Assembly (NCBI RefSeq): GCF_004768545.1
Contig: NZ_CP038635.1
Span: 1,674,001 to 1,738,000, forward strand
Direction of reading: 5' to 3'
Source of the DNA: Cupriavidus oxalaticus
GTDB taxonomy: Bacteria; Pseudomonadota; Gammaproteobacteria; Burkholderiales; Burkholderiaceae
Length of the DNA: 64,000 nucleotides
Of the stretch, positions 8,510 through 17,720 are shown piece by piece. The translations under genes were made by a program, and so were the position numbers. The notes beneath the pieces were generated by a model. That model did not search any database and was not told the DNA's origin. It saw only the letters and a list, made by a program, of their open reading frames with translations. Numbering within the stretch: the stretch's first letter is position 1; each line of letters opens with the position of its first letter.

Positions 8510-8827
8510 TTATGCCGAAAAGTGCTCACCGGACCCATTGGCGCCGCGAGCCCCTTCTGAATAGGGATCGCGCGGGCTGTTGCCGCGCGCACCGTCCAGG
8601 TAGGGGTCGACCTTGCGGGTGGCAATGTAGCCATCCCGATTGGTGATCCTGGCGCCATCGGTGTAGCCGTCCCGGTTGCTGATGCGGGCGCCGTCGGTGT
8701 AGGCGTCACGAGGCGTGTCCACGCGGAACGCGTTGCCGGCGGTTTCCGGCTGGGCGGCTGCGTGGGCCACGCCGGCAGTCAGGGCGGCGGCCAATGTGAT
8801 GGCCGCGAGGATGGTCTTTGCTTGCAT
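8510..8827 (-). CDS. Small exported protein with tandem DxYxDGAR repeats
   Basis: The product has 105 residues. Residues 1-24 are a Sec signal peptide (MQAKTILAAITLAAALTAG, cleavage near AHA). The mature part is made almost entirely of degenerate repeats: RDAYTDGARI, RDGYTDGARI, RDGYIATRK, DPYLDGARG and DPYSEGARG. No enzymatic motif is seen. GGAGAG precedes the ATG. The gene stands alone. Such repeat-rich periplasmic peptides are seen in Burkholderiales, but I do not know a function. Confidence 0.75.
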   Translation of the reverse strand: MQAKTILAAITLAAALTAGVAHAAAQPETAGNAFRVDTPRDAYTDGARISNRDGYTDGARITNRDGYIATRKVDPYLDGARGNSPRDPYSEGARGANGSGEHFSA

Positions 8828-8947
8828 GATGCTCTCCTGTTTAGTCCGATCGGCCGGGCAACCTTTGGGTTTGGTCGCAGGGCCAGTCTGTCATCGAGAT
8901 GGCAGCTTTTAAGTGATGCTATCTATGAGTAGATAGATAAGCGGATC

Positions 8948-8987
8948 AAAAAAAATGCCGGGTCTCACTGTTAAGAATCCGGGCATT
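8948..8987 (-). terminator. Intrinsic terminator after the hmf operon
   Basis: Read on the minus strand, AATGCCCGG (8987-8979) pairs with CCGGCATT (8961-8954) with one bulged base, followed by a run of eight T (8955-8948). It lies about 200 bp past the stop of the last minus-strand gene (9182), so it probably ends the hmf transcript before the small exported-protein gene. Confidence 0.6.
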
Positions 8988-9083
8988 GCCCGGGGGTGAC
9001 TGGAGTCTAGGTAGGGGCGGCATGCCTGTCCAAGACGGAATGCGTCGAACTTAAGACCTTGCAGGTCTTGCATCCGGTTTGCT

Positions 9084-9118
9084 CCCCTCTCCCGCCCGCG
9101 GGTCCCGCGGGAGAGGGG
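9084..9118. repeat. REP-like GC-rich hairpin
   Basis: CCCCTCTCCCGC (9084-9095) and GCGGGAGAGGGG (9107-9118) are perfect 12-bp inverted arms around an 11-nt loop, followed by a CCGGGGG tract. This is the form of an extragenic palindromic repeat widespread in Cupriavidus and related genomes. It lies between the transporter stop and the terminator, where it could stabilise the 3' end of the mRNA. Together with the terminator it accounts for the 8828-9181 gap. Confidence 0.6.
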
Positions 9119-9181
9119 CCGGGGGTAAGGGCCGGCGCCTCAACGAAGTCCGGCCGCCACCCCGCCGCTCAGCAGTGCCCC

Positions 9182-10543
9182 TTACTTTTCGGCAAGACGG
9201 CCCAGCGTCTCCGGCACGATCGTAGCGCCCACCAGATAGACCAGCGTGACGGCCGCGAGGAAAACACCAAGGATCACCGGCAGGTCGGCGGGCGTGCCGG
9301 CGGCAAGCGAGGCCAGCGTCGGCATCATCCCGCCGAGGGCGAAGCCGATATTCCACGACAAGCCCGTGCCGGAGGCGCGGATGCTGGTGGGGAACCGCTC
9401 GTTCAGGAAGATGAGGATCGGCGCGAAGCCGGCGCACCCGAGCATGCTGAGCGCCACCGCGTAGACGCCGCGCAGGGTGGCGGTTGGCGCGGCCGGCATC
9501 CACTGGTAGAGCAGCGGCATCAGCACCAGGCTGAGCGCGCCGATCAGCAGAAAGGCCCGCTTGCGGCCGACCAGCGTGCTGAAATGCCCCGCTGCCACCG
9601 ATGCGACGATCACACCGAGGCTGCTCAGCATCAGGATGGCCGAGGACTCGCCGGGGGATGCCTTGACCACGACCTTGAGGAAGGTGGGAAGGTAGCCGGA
9701 AGTCAGGTAGTAGGCGCTGCCTGCGCCCACGGTCAGCAGGATGTTGACCAGCAGGATGCCACGATACTCGCGCGAGAACAGCGTGCGCAGCGGATGCGCC
9801 TGCGGCTTGGCGTGGCCGCTGGCGGCCTTTGCCGCCTGCAGCTGCTTCCACAGCGGCGACTCTTCCAGCGAATTGAAGATGACCAGCCCCAGCACCGAGC
9901 TGACGATGCCGGCGAAGAACATGCAGCGCCATCCCCAGACCTCGAAGGCGTCGCCGGGAAACAGCGCCGTCATCGCCATGTACGTGATCGACGCCAGCAA
10001 CGCGCCGATGCCCGCGCCGCCGCCGCCCACCAGGCCGGACACCGCGCCGCGCCACGACGGCGGCACCGATTCCGTGCCGATGGTATGCGTCGAAGCGACC
10101 ACGCCGCCGACGAACACGCCTTGCACCAGCCGCAGCAGGATGAACAGCGCCGGCGCGAACAGGCCGATCTGGGCGACTGTCGGCAGCAGCCCGAACGCCG
10201 CCGTCGACAGGCCGACGCCGGTCACGGCCACCACCATGGCACCTTTGCGCCCGTGCCGGTCCGCGTAGGCCCCGAAGATCGCCGAGCCGAGCGGGCGCAT
10301 CAGCAGCGTCACCGCGAACGACGCGTACACCGCCGCCAGCGACAGCATCGCATGCTCGGACGGAAAGAACAGCTTGCCGATCACCGGCGCCACGAACAGC
10401 AGGATAAACAGGTCGAACAGGTCGAGCGCCCATCCCATGCACGAAGCCGTCACCGCGCCCAGCACCTGCCGGTTGTTCGCGGCCGCGGGTGCCGCGCTCT
10501 GCGCGCCGCTGGTCGGCACCTTGTCATTTGCCAGCACTTCCAT
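9182..10543 (-). CDS. hmfT: MFS transporter, probable 2-furoate uptake
   Basis: The 453-residue MFS permease of the metabolite:H+ symporter type has GWALDLFDLFILLFVAPVIG in the first helix, the loop motif YADRHGRKGAM, and twelve predicted helices. It is the last gene of the hmf transcript, 122 bp after hmfE, and in known furoate clusters an MFS gene accompanies hmfABCDE. Two starts are possible: ATG 10555 and ATG 10543. The second has GGAG six bases upstream and is preferred. Furoate transport is inferred from context. Confidence 0.8.
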   Translation of the reverse strand: MEVLANDKVPTSGAQSAAPAAANNRQVLGAVTASCMGWALDLFDLFILLFVAPVIGKLFFPSEHAMLSLAAVYASFAVTLLMRPLGSAIFGAYADRHGRKGAMVVAVTGVGLSTAAFGLLPTVAQIGLFAPALFILLRLVQGVFVGGVVASTHTIGTESVPPSWRGAVSGLVGGGGAGIGALLASITYMAMTALFPGDAFEVWGWRCMFFAGIVSSVLGLVIFNSLEESPLWKQLQAAKAASGHAKPQAHPLRTLFSREYRGILLVNILLTVGAGSAYYLTSGYLPTFLKVVVKASPGESSAILMLSSLGVIVASVAAGHFSTLVGRKRAFLLIGALSLVLMPLLYQWMPAAPTATLRGVYAVALSMLGCAGFAPILIFLNERFPTSIRASGTGLSWNIGFALGGMMPTLASLAAGTPADLPVILGVFLAAVTLVYLVGATIVPETLGRLAEK

Positions 10544-10677
10544 CGTTGTCTCCATATACTTTTAAATGAACGGCTCCCCGCGATGCCCACCGGGGGCATC
10601 GTCGATGCGTCTGTATGCGTCCGTATGCGTCCGTCTCTCGGGCTCGGCAGGCGGGTCAGCCCCGCCCACGTCCGCGC

Positions 10678-11493
10678 TCAGCTGCCGCGGAAATCGGGAT
10701 TGCGCTTCGCATGGAACGCTTCCACGCCCTCGCGGAAGTCGTCCGAGCTGCGCAGGCGGCTGTAGCAGTGCCCTTCGAGTTCGATGGCGATCGACAGCGG
10801 TGCGTCCTCGGTGTCGTTGAGCAGCTTCTTGGCGGTGCGCTGGGCCAGCGGGGAGAAGGCGCGCAGCTCGTCGACCAGCGCATCGGTGGCGGCTGCCAGC
10901 TCGGCGTCAGCGACGCAGTCCACGGCGATGCCCCACTCGTAGGCCTGTCGCCCCGGGATGCGGCGCGAGCGCATGACGATGTCCTTGGTGCGGCCCACGC
11001 CCACCATCTTCTGCAGCCGCGCCGAGCCGCCGGATCCCGGAATCTGGCCAAGCTTCTGCTCGGGCAGCGCGTATTCCGTGGTGGCGGTGGCGATGCGGAA
11101 GTCGCACGCCAGCGACAGTTCGAAGCCCACGCCGAAGCAGTAGCCCTGGTTGGCCGCGATCACCGGCTTGCTGCAGCGCGCCGGCGCCGCCACGTTCCAC
11201 GCGAGCTTCGACACATGCTCCGGCGACGCTTCCAGGAAGCCGCGGATGTCGCCGCCGCTGGAGAAATGCTTGCCCTGCGCGCGCAGCACAATGACGCGCA
11301 CGCGATCATCGGCGTCCAGCGCCTCGAACACAGCACGCAACTGGTCGCGGGCTGCCATCGAGATCACGTTGTAGGGCGGGCGGTGCAGGATGATGTCCGC
11401 ACGCTCGCGGGCCGGGTCGATCTCCACGGAAAAGCCGTCGGGGTCCTGCAGGCGCTGCTGGTCGGGATGGGGCAGTGCGAAGGCCTGGGTCAT
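10678..11493 (-). CDS. hmfE: 2-oxoglutaroyl-CoA hydrolase (crotonase family)
   Basis: The 271-residue crotonase-fold protein shows the oxyanion-hole segments FSSGGDIRG and ANQGYCFGVGFELSLACD and the catalytic-region Glu in LPEQKLGQIPG. In the furoate pathway the equivalent protein hydrolyses 2-oxoglutaroyl-CoA to 2-oxoglutarate and CoA after hydroxylation of furoyl-CoA and ring opening. ATG 11493 lies just after the hmfD stop (4-bp gap) and has a good Shine-Dalgarno (AAGGAGTAAC). Assignment rests on the full hmf context; alone it would be called enoyl-CoA hydratase/isomerase. Confidence 0.83.
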   Translation of the reverse strand: MTQAFALPHPDQQRLQDPDGFSVEIDPARERADIILHRPPYNVISMAARDQLRAVFEALDADDRVRVIVLRAQGKHFSSGGDIRGFLEASPEHVSKLAWNVAAPARCSKPVIAANQGYCFGVGFELSLACDFRIATATTEYALPEQKLGQIPGSGGSARLQKMVGVGRTKDIVMRSRRIPGRQAYEWGIAVDCVADAELAAATDALVDELRAFSPLAQRTAKKLLNDTEDAPLSIAIELEGHCYSRLRSSDDFREGVEAFHAKRNPDFRGS

Positions 11494-11497
11494 GTCG

Positions 11498-13051
11498 TTA
11501 CTCCTTGATGGGGTCGCTGTGGGGAAGAGAGGAAAGCGCGCTGTATTCGCCCGCGGACAGCTTGCGGCGCAGGATCTTGCCGACCGGCGATTTCGGGATG
11601 TCGGCGACAAACACGTAGTCGCGCGGGCGTTTGAAGTTGACGAGGTCGGAGCCGCGGCAGTAGTCGTCGAGCGCGCCCGCGTCAACGCAGCCGCGCGGCT
11701 TGACGAAGGCCACCACCTTCTGGCCCCAGCGGGCGTCGGGCACGCCGGCAACCGCCACCTCGTCGACGGCGGGGTGCAGGGACAGCACCGATTCGATGTC
11801 GGCGGGCGAGATGTTCTCGCCGCCGCTGATGATCATGTCGTCGACCCGTCCGGTGACGAACAGGTCGCCGTCAGCGTCGAGGTAGCCGATGTCGCCGGTG
11901 AAGTACCAGCCGTCGCGCAGGGATTTGGCATTGGCGTCGTCGCGGTTCCAGTAGCCCTCGAAGGCCTCGTCGCCGCGCAGGTCGGCGATGATCTGGCCTT
12001 CCTCGCCGGGCGCGGCCAGTTCGTCGGGCGAGGCCGCGTCAAGCCGCGCCACGCGCAGCCGCGTGTTGAGGCCGGCGCGGCCCGCACTGCCGGGTTTGCG
12101 CGCCGCTTGCTGGTCGACGCTGAAGGTGTAGACCTCGGACGAGCCGTAGTGGTTGACGAACAGCTCCGGGCGGAACGCCTGCTCCAGCCGGGTCAGCAGG
12201 CCATCGTTCATGGCGGCGCCGGCGAAGCCGAGCTTGGTGACGGTGCGCACATCGTTGCTGTCGAAACCCGGCTCGGCGAGCAGGTCGTGGTAGAGCGTGG
12301 GCACGAGATAGAGGCAGCTGACGCGATGGGCGGTGATGGCCTGCAGCGCCTGCGACGCGATCCAGCGCCGCACGCAGACGAATAGGCCGTCCACCAGCGC
12401 CATGGCCAGCAGGGACCGCACGCCCATGGTGTGGTACAGCGGCATCACTCCCAGCGTCCGCTCGCCGCGCCGGTACAGGTTCTGCGCAACATGCGCCAGC
12501 GCGGCTGCACGTTCCTGCCGGTGGCGGCGTGGAACACCTTTCGGCTTGCCGGTGGTGCCGGAGGTGTACAGCATGAGCGAGACGTCGCCGGCCTCGGCCT
12601 GCGTGCTGTCCCGGCGGGGCGTGGCACGTAGCAGGGTGTCGAACGACAGCGAGCCGCCCGGCGCGCCGTCCAGCGCGATGCAGGGGACTTCCTGCGCGGC
12701 GGCGCTGTCCAGCACCGCGTCGGCGCTGACCGGCTCGAACACCAGCGCCTTCACGCCGGCGTCGCGCACGCAGTAATCCAGCTCGTCCGGCTTGGCGCGC
12801 CAGTTCAGCGGGACGATGACCAGGCCGGCGAACTGGCAGGCCCAGTGCAGTGTCGCCATCTCCCAGCGGTTCTGCAGGATGGCGAGCACGCGGTCGCCCG
12901 GCCGCAGGCCCAGGTCGAGCAAGCCGGCGGCCACGCCGCGGATGCGCGCGAGCCATTGCTCGTAGGTCAGCACCAGGTCGCCGTCGACGATGGCGGGGGC
13001 GTGGGGACTGCGCTCCACGCTTTGCAGGAAGGTGCGGCCGAGATCAAGCAT
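11498..13051 (-). CDS. hmfD: 2-furoyl-CoA synthetase (acyl-CoA synthetase)
   Basis: The 517-residue ANL-superfamily ligase has the AMP-binding loop MLYTSGTTGKPKGVPRRH, the YGSSE motif, the hinge GWYFTGDIGYLD and the C-terminal catalytic Lys region PKSPVGKILRRKL. It activates an aromatic acid with ATP and CoA. Its place between the 2Fe-2S subunit gene and the crotonase gene identifies it as furoyl-CoA synthetase. The ATG at 13051 overlaps hmfC by 8 bases; a longer reading from 13081 runs inside hmfC and is unlikely. Confidence 0.87.
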   Translation of the reverse strand: MLDLGRTFLQSVERSPHAPAIVDGDLVLTYEQWLARIRGVAAGLLDLGLRPGDRVLAILQNRWEMATLHWACQFAGLVIVPLNWRAKPDELDYCVRDAGVKALVFEPVSADAVLDSAAAQEVPCIALDGAPGGSLSFDTLLRATPRRDSTQAEAGDVSLMLYTSGTTGKPKGVPRRHRQERAAALAHVAQNLYRRGERTLGVMPLYHTMGVRSLLAMALVDGLFVCVRRWIASQALQAITAHRVSCLYLVPTLYHDLLAEPGFDSNDVRTVTKLGFAGAAMNDGLLTRLEQAFRPELFVNHYGSSEVYTFSVDQQAARKPGSAGRAGLNTRLRVARLDAASPDELAAPGEEGQIIADLRGDEAFEGYWNRDDANAKSLRDGWYFTGDIGYLDADGDLFVTGRVDDMIISGGENISPADIESVLSLHPAVDEVAVAGVPDARWGQKVVAFVKPRGCVDAGALDDYCRGSDLVNFKRPRDYVFVADIPKSPVGKILRRKLSAGEYSALSSLPHSDPIKE

Positions 13052-13616
13052 CGCAGTGCTCCCTGGCAACCGGTGCCGCAATCCGGCGCGAGCGCGCGCG
13101 GCTGGCGGCCACGTCGAGGACGGCGGCGACGATCGGCGTGTAGCCCGTGCAGCGGCACAGGTGGCCGGACAGCATGTCGCGCACCTGCGCCTCGGTCGGG
13201 TCGGGTACCCGCTCCAGGTAGTCCGCGCACGACATCAGGATGCCCGCCGTGCAGAAGCCGCACTGCAGCGCATGGTGGCGGCGGAAGGCTTCCTGCAGGT
13301 CGCCCAGGCCTTCGCGCGGAGCGAGTCCTTCGACGGTGTCGATGGCGCGGCCATCGGCCTGCACCGCCAGCATCAGGCAGGAACGCGCGGCCACGCCGTC
13401 CACCCGCACCGTGCACGCGCCGCAGACGCCGTGCTCGCAGCCGACGTGGGTGCCGGTGGCGCCGAGTTCATGGCGCAGGAAGTCGGACAGCAGCTCGCGT
13501 GGCGCGCACGAGGCGCTGCGTTCGATGCCGTTCAGGGTCAGGGTGACGCGCTGGCGCTCATTGCGCCGCATCACCGGGGGCGCACCCGAAGGTGCGCCAT
13601 TAGCGGTCTTGCTCAT
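13044..13616 (-). CDS. hmfC: 2-furoyl-CoA dehydrogenase, 2Fe-2S subunit
   Basis: The 190-residue protein has both clusters of the xanthine-oxidase small-subunit family. The plant-type ferredoxin cluster is in GCEHGVCGACTVRVDG...SC (around residues 60-85), and the second [2Fe-2S] cluster is in QCGFCTAGILMSC and HLCRCTGYTPI. It passes electrons from the molybdenum subunit to FAD. ATG 13616 overlaps the hmfB stop by ATGA. Confidence 0.9.
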   Translation of the reverse strand: MSKTANGAPSGAPPVMRRNERQRVTLTLNGIERSASCAPRELLSDFLRHELGATGTHVGCEHGVCGACTVRVDGVAARSCLMLAVQADGRAIDTVEGLAPREGLGDLQEAFRRHHALQCGFCTAGILMSCADYLERVPDPTEAQVRDMLSGHLCRCTGYTPIVAAVLDVAASRARSRRIAAPVAREHCDA

Positions 13617-14428
13617 CTTGCCTCCTCGATTGCGCGCATGCCCAGTTGCCGCACCAGGTGGCGGCGGTACTGCGCGCTGACATGGGCGTCGTCCTGCGCG
13701 CCCAGCTTCCAGCTGAAATCGTTGATTGCCTCGGCCAGTGCCTCGCCTTGCAGGCGCGGCCAGGTCTCCAGCACCGGCCGGTCGGCCACCCCGCCCACGG
13801 CCAGCGCAATGGCGTCGTCCGTGACGATGGCGGCGCAGGCCACCAGCGCGAAGTCGCCATGCCGGGCCGAGAACTCCGTAAAGCCATAGCGCGCGCCGGG
13901 CCGCCGCAGCGGGAAGTGCACCGCTTCCACCAGCTCGTCGGGCTCGCGCGCCGTCATCAGCATGCCGCGGAAGAACTCGGCGGCCGGCAGCACGCGCCGG
14001 CGGCGCAGCGAGCGCAGCACCACCTCGCCGCCGAGCGCGGTGAGCACCAGCGGCAGCTCGGCGCTCGGGTCGGCGTGGGCGATGGAGCCGCACACGGTGC
14101 CGCGGTTGCGGATCTGGAAATGCGAGATATGCGGGAAGGCGAGCGCGAGCAGCGGTACCTCGTCGGCCAATGACGGGCGCCATTCCACGCTGCCCTGCGT
14201 GGCGGCAGCGCCCACCACCAGATGGCCGCCTTCCACGCGCACGGTATCCAGGTCAGGGGTGCGCGAGATGTCGACCAGCAATTGCGGCTGCGCGAGGCGC
14301 ATGTTCAGCACGGCCATCAGCGACTGGCCGCCGGCCAGCACGCGGGCACCCTCGCCGGCACGGGCCAGCGCTTCCAGCGCGTGCTGCGCGGATTCGGCAC
14401 GCAGGTAATCAAAGGCTGGAGGTTTCAT
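13613..14428 (-). CDS. hmfB: 2-furoyl-CoA dehydrogenase, FAD subunit
   Basis: The 271-residue FAD-binding subunit of the CoxM/xanthine dehydrogenase medium-chain family has the FAD motifs ARVLAGGQSLMAVLNMRL and RGTVCGSIAHADPSAELP. Its start and stop both overlap neighbours by ATGA (hmfA upstream, hmfC downstream), so the three subunits are translationally coupled, as expected for a 1:1:1 complex. Confidence 0.9.
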   Translation of the reverse strand: MKPPAFDYLRAESAQHALEALARAGEGARVLAGGQSLMAVLNMRLAQPQLLVDISRTPDLDTVRVEGGHLVVGAAATQGSVEWRPSLADEVPLLALAFPHISHFQIRNRGTVCGSIAHADPSAELPLVLTALGGEVVLRSLRRRRVLPAAEFFRGMLMTAREPDELVEAVHFPLRRPGARYGFTEFSARHGDFALVACAAIVTDDAIALAVGGVADRPVLETWPRLQGEALAEAINDFSWKLGAQDDAHVSAQYRRHLVRQLGMRAIEEAR

Positions 14429-17400
14429 CGACGGACTCCAAAGAGCGCCAGCAGGCGCGCGATCCAGCCCGGCTTGCGCGCGGGCTTGCCCCCGGCCTGG
14501 CGGCCGAGCGATTCAAACAGCTGGCGCAATACCACCTTGGCCGCGCCTTCGAGCATGCGGCCGCCGACCGCGGCGACCTTGCCGGACACCTCGGCCTCGT
14601 AGTCATACGTGAGACGGGTGCCGGCACCGTGCGGGGCCAGTTCGACCAGGCCCGCGCCGCGCGCACTGCCGAGCGACGACAGGCCCGCGCCCGCGAGCCG
14701 CAGCCGGTGCGGCGGCTCCAGGTTTGACAGCGCGATCTCGGCTTCGTAGCGGGCCTTGATCATGCCCACGCCCACGGTCACATCGGCGCGGTACCGGTTG
14801 TCGCCGATGGGCACGAGCGCGTGGCAGCCCGGCACGACCTTGGCCAGCGCCTGCGGGTCGAGCAGGACGGCGAAGACGGCCTCGGGCGTGGCGTCCAGGT
14901 CGACCGTGCCGCGCGCGCTCAGGGCCTTGCCGCCCTTGCCGCCGCTCTTGTTGTTCGCCGAGGCCTCTCTTGCCGCCTCGGCCAGTTCCGGACGCGATGG
15001 CGGCGGGTCGTCGAAGCCGATCATCGCCATCACCCTGGCGGGCGTGAGCGGCAGGCGGATGTCGCTCACGCCCAGCGCATCGGCCACCGCGTTGGCGATG
15101 CATGGCGGCGTGCTCATGTTGTTGCCCTCGCCGAGGCCCTTGGCGCCGAGCGGCGTGAACGGGCTCGGCGTCTCCAGGTGGACGATGAGCGGGTCGGGCA
15201 CCTCGCACGTAGTCGGCATCAGGTAGTCCGCCAGCGTGCCGGACTGGAAGCTGCCGTCGGGGCCGTAGCGGAATTCCTCCATCAGCGCCGCGCCCAGCCC
15301 CTGCGCAAAGGCGCCGCGGATCTGGCCGTCGGCCAGCGCCGGGTTGAGCAGCTTGCCGGCGTCGTGCGCAGTCACGTAGCGGTCGATGCGCACGCGGCCG
15401 GTAGCGCGGTCGATCTCCACGCCGCACAGGTCGAAGGCAAAGCCGTAGCAGGCGGATGTGTTGACGCGGTCCTGCTCGTCCGGGGCGTCGAGGTTGGGGG
15501 GCGACCAGAACACGGTTTCGCGCAGGCCAGGCTCCTCGCCGGCCGGCAGCAGCTGCGGCGACCAATGCGGCGCGTTACTGGCCGCGCGCGCAAAGGGCAG
15601 GGCGGTATCGGGCGCGCCCCGGCGTACGATGCGGCCATCCGCGAAGACCAGTTCGGCCGGGTCGCAGTGCAGGTGCGAGGCCACAATGCGCGCCAGCTTG
15701 TCGCGCACGCGCGAGGCCGCCAGGTGCACGGTGCCGGCGACGGCGCCGGCGAAGCGGCTGGAGTAGTTGCCCGCGGCCACGGACCACGCGTCCTTGTGCG
15801 TGTCGAATTCGACGTTGACCACGACGTCAGCCGGATCGATGCCGAGCACGTCGGCCACGACCTGCGCCGACACGGTCATGTGGCCCTGTCCCGCCGGCGT
15901 CGACGCGATGGTCACCACCACGCCGCCGAGCAGGTCCACGCTGACCGTTGCGCTGGCGATGGCGCCGTTCTTCGGGCCCGCCTTGCGGCGTGCCGCGGCC
16001 GGCGTGGCGGTGGTGATGTAGCCCATGTTCGATACCGAGGGCTCGACGATGGCCGCGAAGCCGATGCCGTACAGCCTGCCCTCGGCGCGCGCGGCGTCGC
16101 GGCGGCGCTTGAGTTCACCGTAGTCGCCCGCTTCCAGCGCGCGCGACAGCGCCAGCTGGTAGTTGCCGGAATCGAGCAGCGCGCCCGCTGCCGCGCGATA
16201 GGGAAAGGCATCGGCGGGCACGAAGTTGCGGCGGTAGACGTCGAGCGGATCCAGGCCCAGCTCCACCGCGATCCGCTGCACCAGCCGCTCCAGCGCGAAG
16301 TACACCTGCGGCCCGCCGAAACCGCGCACGAGGCCGGTCGGCGTTTTGTTGGTCAGCACCACGCGGTTGCGCACCAGCAGGTTCGGGATCGAGTAGGCAC
16401 CGGTCAGCAGGCCATGCATGCGGTAGAAGGTGGCGGGCTCCGGCGCACGCAGGTAACCGCCGCAATCCTCGAGCTGGTCGTACGAGAGCGCGACGATGCG
16501 GCCGTCCGCCTCGACCGCGGCTTCCAGGGTGGAAAGCCGCGCGGTAGCTGACGTGGCGGCGCTCAGGTGCTCGAGCCGGTCTTCCACCCACTTCACCGGC
16601 GCGCCCGCCTTGCGCGAGGCGAGGCACATCAGCACCACGTAGGGGAACACCGCCTGCTTGACGCCGAAGCTGCCGCCCGAGTCACGCGGCGCGACATGGC
16701 GCAGGCGGTTGGCCGGGACCTGCAGCGCCATCGCCATCACGGCGTGCAGCGAGAACGGCCCCATGAAGTTGGAAGTGACCTGGTAGCCCTCGTTGCCCGG
16801 CAAGTGCTCGGCAATCACCACGCCGCACTCGATCGGCGTGCAGGTGTTGCGCGGGTAATGGGCGGTCAGCGCCACGCGGTGCGGCGCGGCGGCAAAGGCG
16901 GCCTCGGGGTCGCCATAGCGGAAATGGCGGTCGCTGGCCACGTTGCTGCAGAGGCCGGGATGCAGCACGCTCGTGTCGTCGGCGACGGCGGCCTCGATCG
17001 ACACCACCGGCGGCAACACGCGGTACTCCACCCGCATGAGGTCGAGCGCGTCTTCCGCCAGGGCACGGCTCTCGGCCACCACCACGGCCACCGGCTCGCC
17101 CACATAGCGCACGCGCTCCATGGCCAGTGCCCACTGCTCCATCGGCGCCTTCACGCCCACCACGAAGGGCTTCGACCAGGCAGGCAGGTCGGCCCCCGTC
17201 AGCACGGCACGCACGCCCGGCGCATGCAACGCGGCGGCGCAGTCGATGGCGCCGAGTTCGGCATGCGCGTGCGGCGAGCGCAGGATGGCGGCGTGCAGGG
17301 TGCCGGGCCTGACGCCGAGGTCGTCGGCGTACCGGCCTCGCCCGGTCAGGATGGCGGCATCCTCGACACGCGGCATCGGGCGGCCGACATGCGGCGCCGG

Positions 17401-17457
17401 CCGGGGCTGCTGTGTCTCCACCGTGCCGGTCATTTCGCCAGCATCGAATCTTTTCAT
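14425..17457 (-). CDS. hmfA: 2-furoyl-CoA dehydrogenase, Mo subunit fused to CoxG/SRPBCC domain
   Basis: The 1010-residue protein. Residues 1 to about 800 form the molybdopterin-binding large subunit (RPMPRVEDAAILTGRGRY at the start, GGSFGVKQ, the conserved Glu in KGLGEGNN). After an Asn/Lys/Gly-rich linker, residues from about 840 form a CoxG-like SRPBCC domain (GTVDLDATPEAVFAVLLDP, AKVVPGCHAL). The C-terminal 25 residues are basic. It hydroxylates 2-furoyl-CoA at C5 using water. A fused CoxG domain, normally a separate maturation factor in CO dehydrogenase loci, is notable. First gene of the operon. Confidence 0.88.
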   Translation of the reverse strand: MKRFDAGEMTGTVETQQPRPAPHVGRPMPRVEDAAILTGRGRYADDLGVRPGTLHAAILRSPHAHAELGAIDCAAALHAPGVRAVLTGADLPAWSKPFVVGVKAPMEQWALAMERVRYVGEPVAVVVAESRALAEDALDLMRVEYRVLPPVVSIEAAVADDTSVLHPGLCSNVASDRHFRYGDPEAAFAAAPHRVALTAHYPRNTCTPIECGVVIAEHLPGNEGYQVTSNFMGPFSLHAVMAMALQVPANRLRHVAPRDSGGSFGVKQAVFPYVVLMCLASRKAGAPVKWVEDRLEHLSAATSATARLSTLEAAVEADGRIVALSYDQLEDCGGYLRAPEPATFYRMHGLLTGAYSIPNLLVRNRVVLTNKTPTGLVRGFGGPQVYFALERLVQRIAVELGLDPLDVYRRNFVPADAFPYRAAAGALLDSGNYQLALSRALEAGDYGELKRRRDAARAEGRLYGIGFAAIVEPSVSNMGYITTATPAAARRKAGPKNGAIASATVSVDLLGGVVVTIASTPAGQGHMTVSAQVVADVLGIDPADVVVNVEFDTHKDAWSVAAGNYSSRFAGAVAGTVHLAASRVRDKLARIVASHLHCDPAELVFADGRIVRRGAPDTALPFARAASNAPHWSPQLLPAGEEPGLRETVFWSPPNLDAPDEQDRVNTSACYGFAFDLCGVEIDRATGRVRIDRYVTAHDAGKLLNPALADGQIRGAFAQGLGAALMEEFRYGPDGSFQSGTLADYLMPTTCEVPDPLIVHLETPSPFTPLGAKGLGEGNNMSTPPCIANAVADALGVSDIRLPLTPARVMAMIGFDDPPPSRPELAEAAREASANNKSGGKGGKALSARGTVDLDATPEAVFAVLLDPQALAKVVPGCHALVPIGDNRYRADVTVGVGMIKARYEAEIALSNLEPPHRLRLAGAGLSSLGSARGAGLVELAPHGAGTRLTYDYEAEVSGKVAAVGGRMLEGAAKVVLRQLFESLGRQAGGKPARKPGWIARLLALFGVRR

Positions 17458-17572
17458 TTGCGACTCCGTTCCGTGCGACGGAACCGCGCCGGAAGGCGAT
17501 GGGGCCGTGCAACGTCAAACGGAGATTAGTGACATCTCGATATAAGATCTAATATTGATTTCTGATTCGAGC

Positions 17573-17690
17573 CATCATTTGTGATGATTGATAAGGGTCT
17601 TCCCGGAGACAAGCGGGATGCGCAACAAGCTGGCCAATGCCGGAGTCTTCTGTATCGCATGCCGCCCTGGCTTCATCACTAAAATTGATG
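17573..17690. promoter_or_regulatory. hmfR/hmfA divergent control region
   Basis: Two inverted repeats with the same CATCA/TGATG arms lie between the divergent genes: CATCATTTGTGATG at 17573-17586 and CATCACTAAAATTGATG at 17674-17690. The second contains ATC-N9-GAT, that is T-N11-A, the LysR-box pattern, and sits 30 bp before the hmfR start. They are the likely HmfR binding sites. Function is inferred from symmetry and location. Confidence 0.5.
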
Positions 17691-17720
17691 CCGGAATGAC
17701 AGTCCCATTGATACCAACCC

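Noticed and set aside
9059..10765. 568-codon plus-strand ORF over the hmfT gene
   Set aside because: Shadow of the MFS gene; composition is Gln/Arg/His-rich without motifs, while the minus strand has clear MFS signatures.
14821..16551. 576-codon plus-strand ORF over hmfA
   Set aside because: Antisense shadow of the molybdenum subunit gene.
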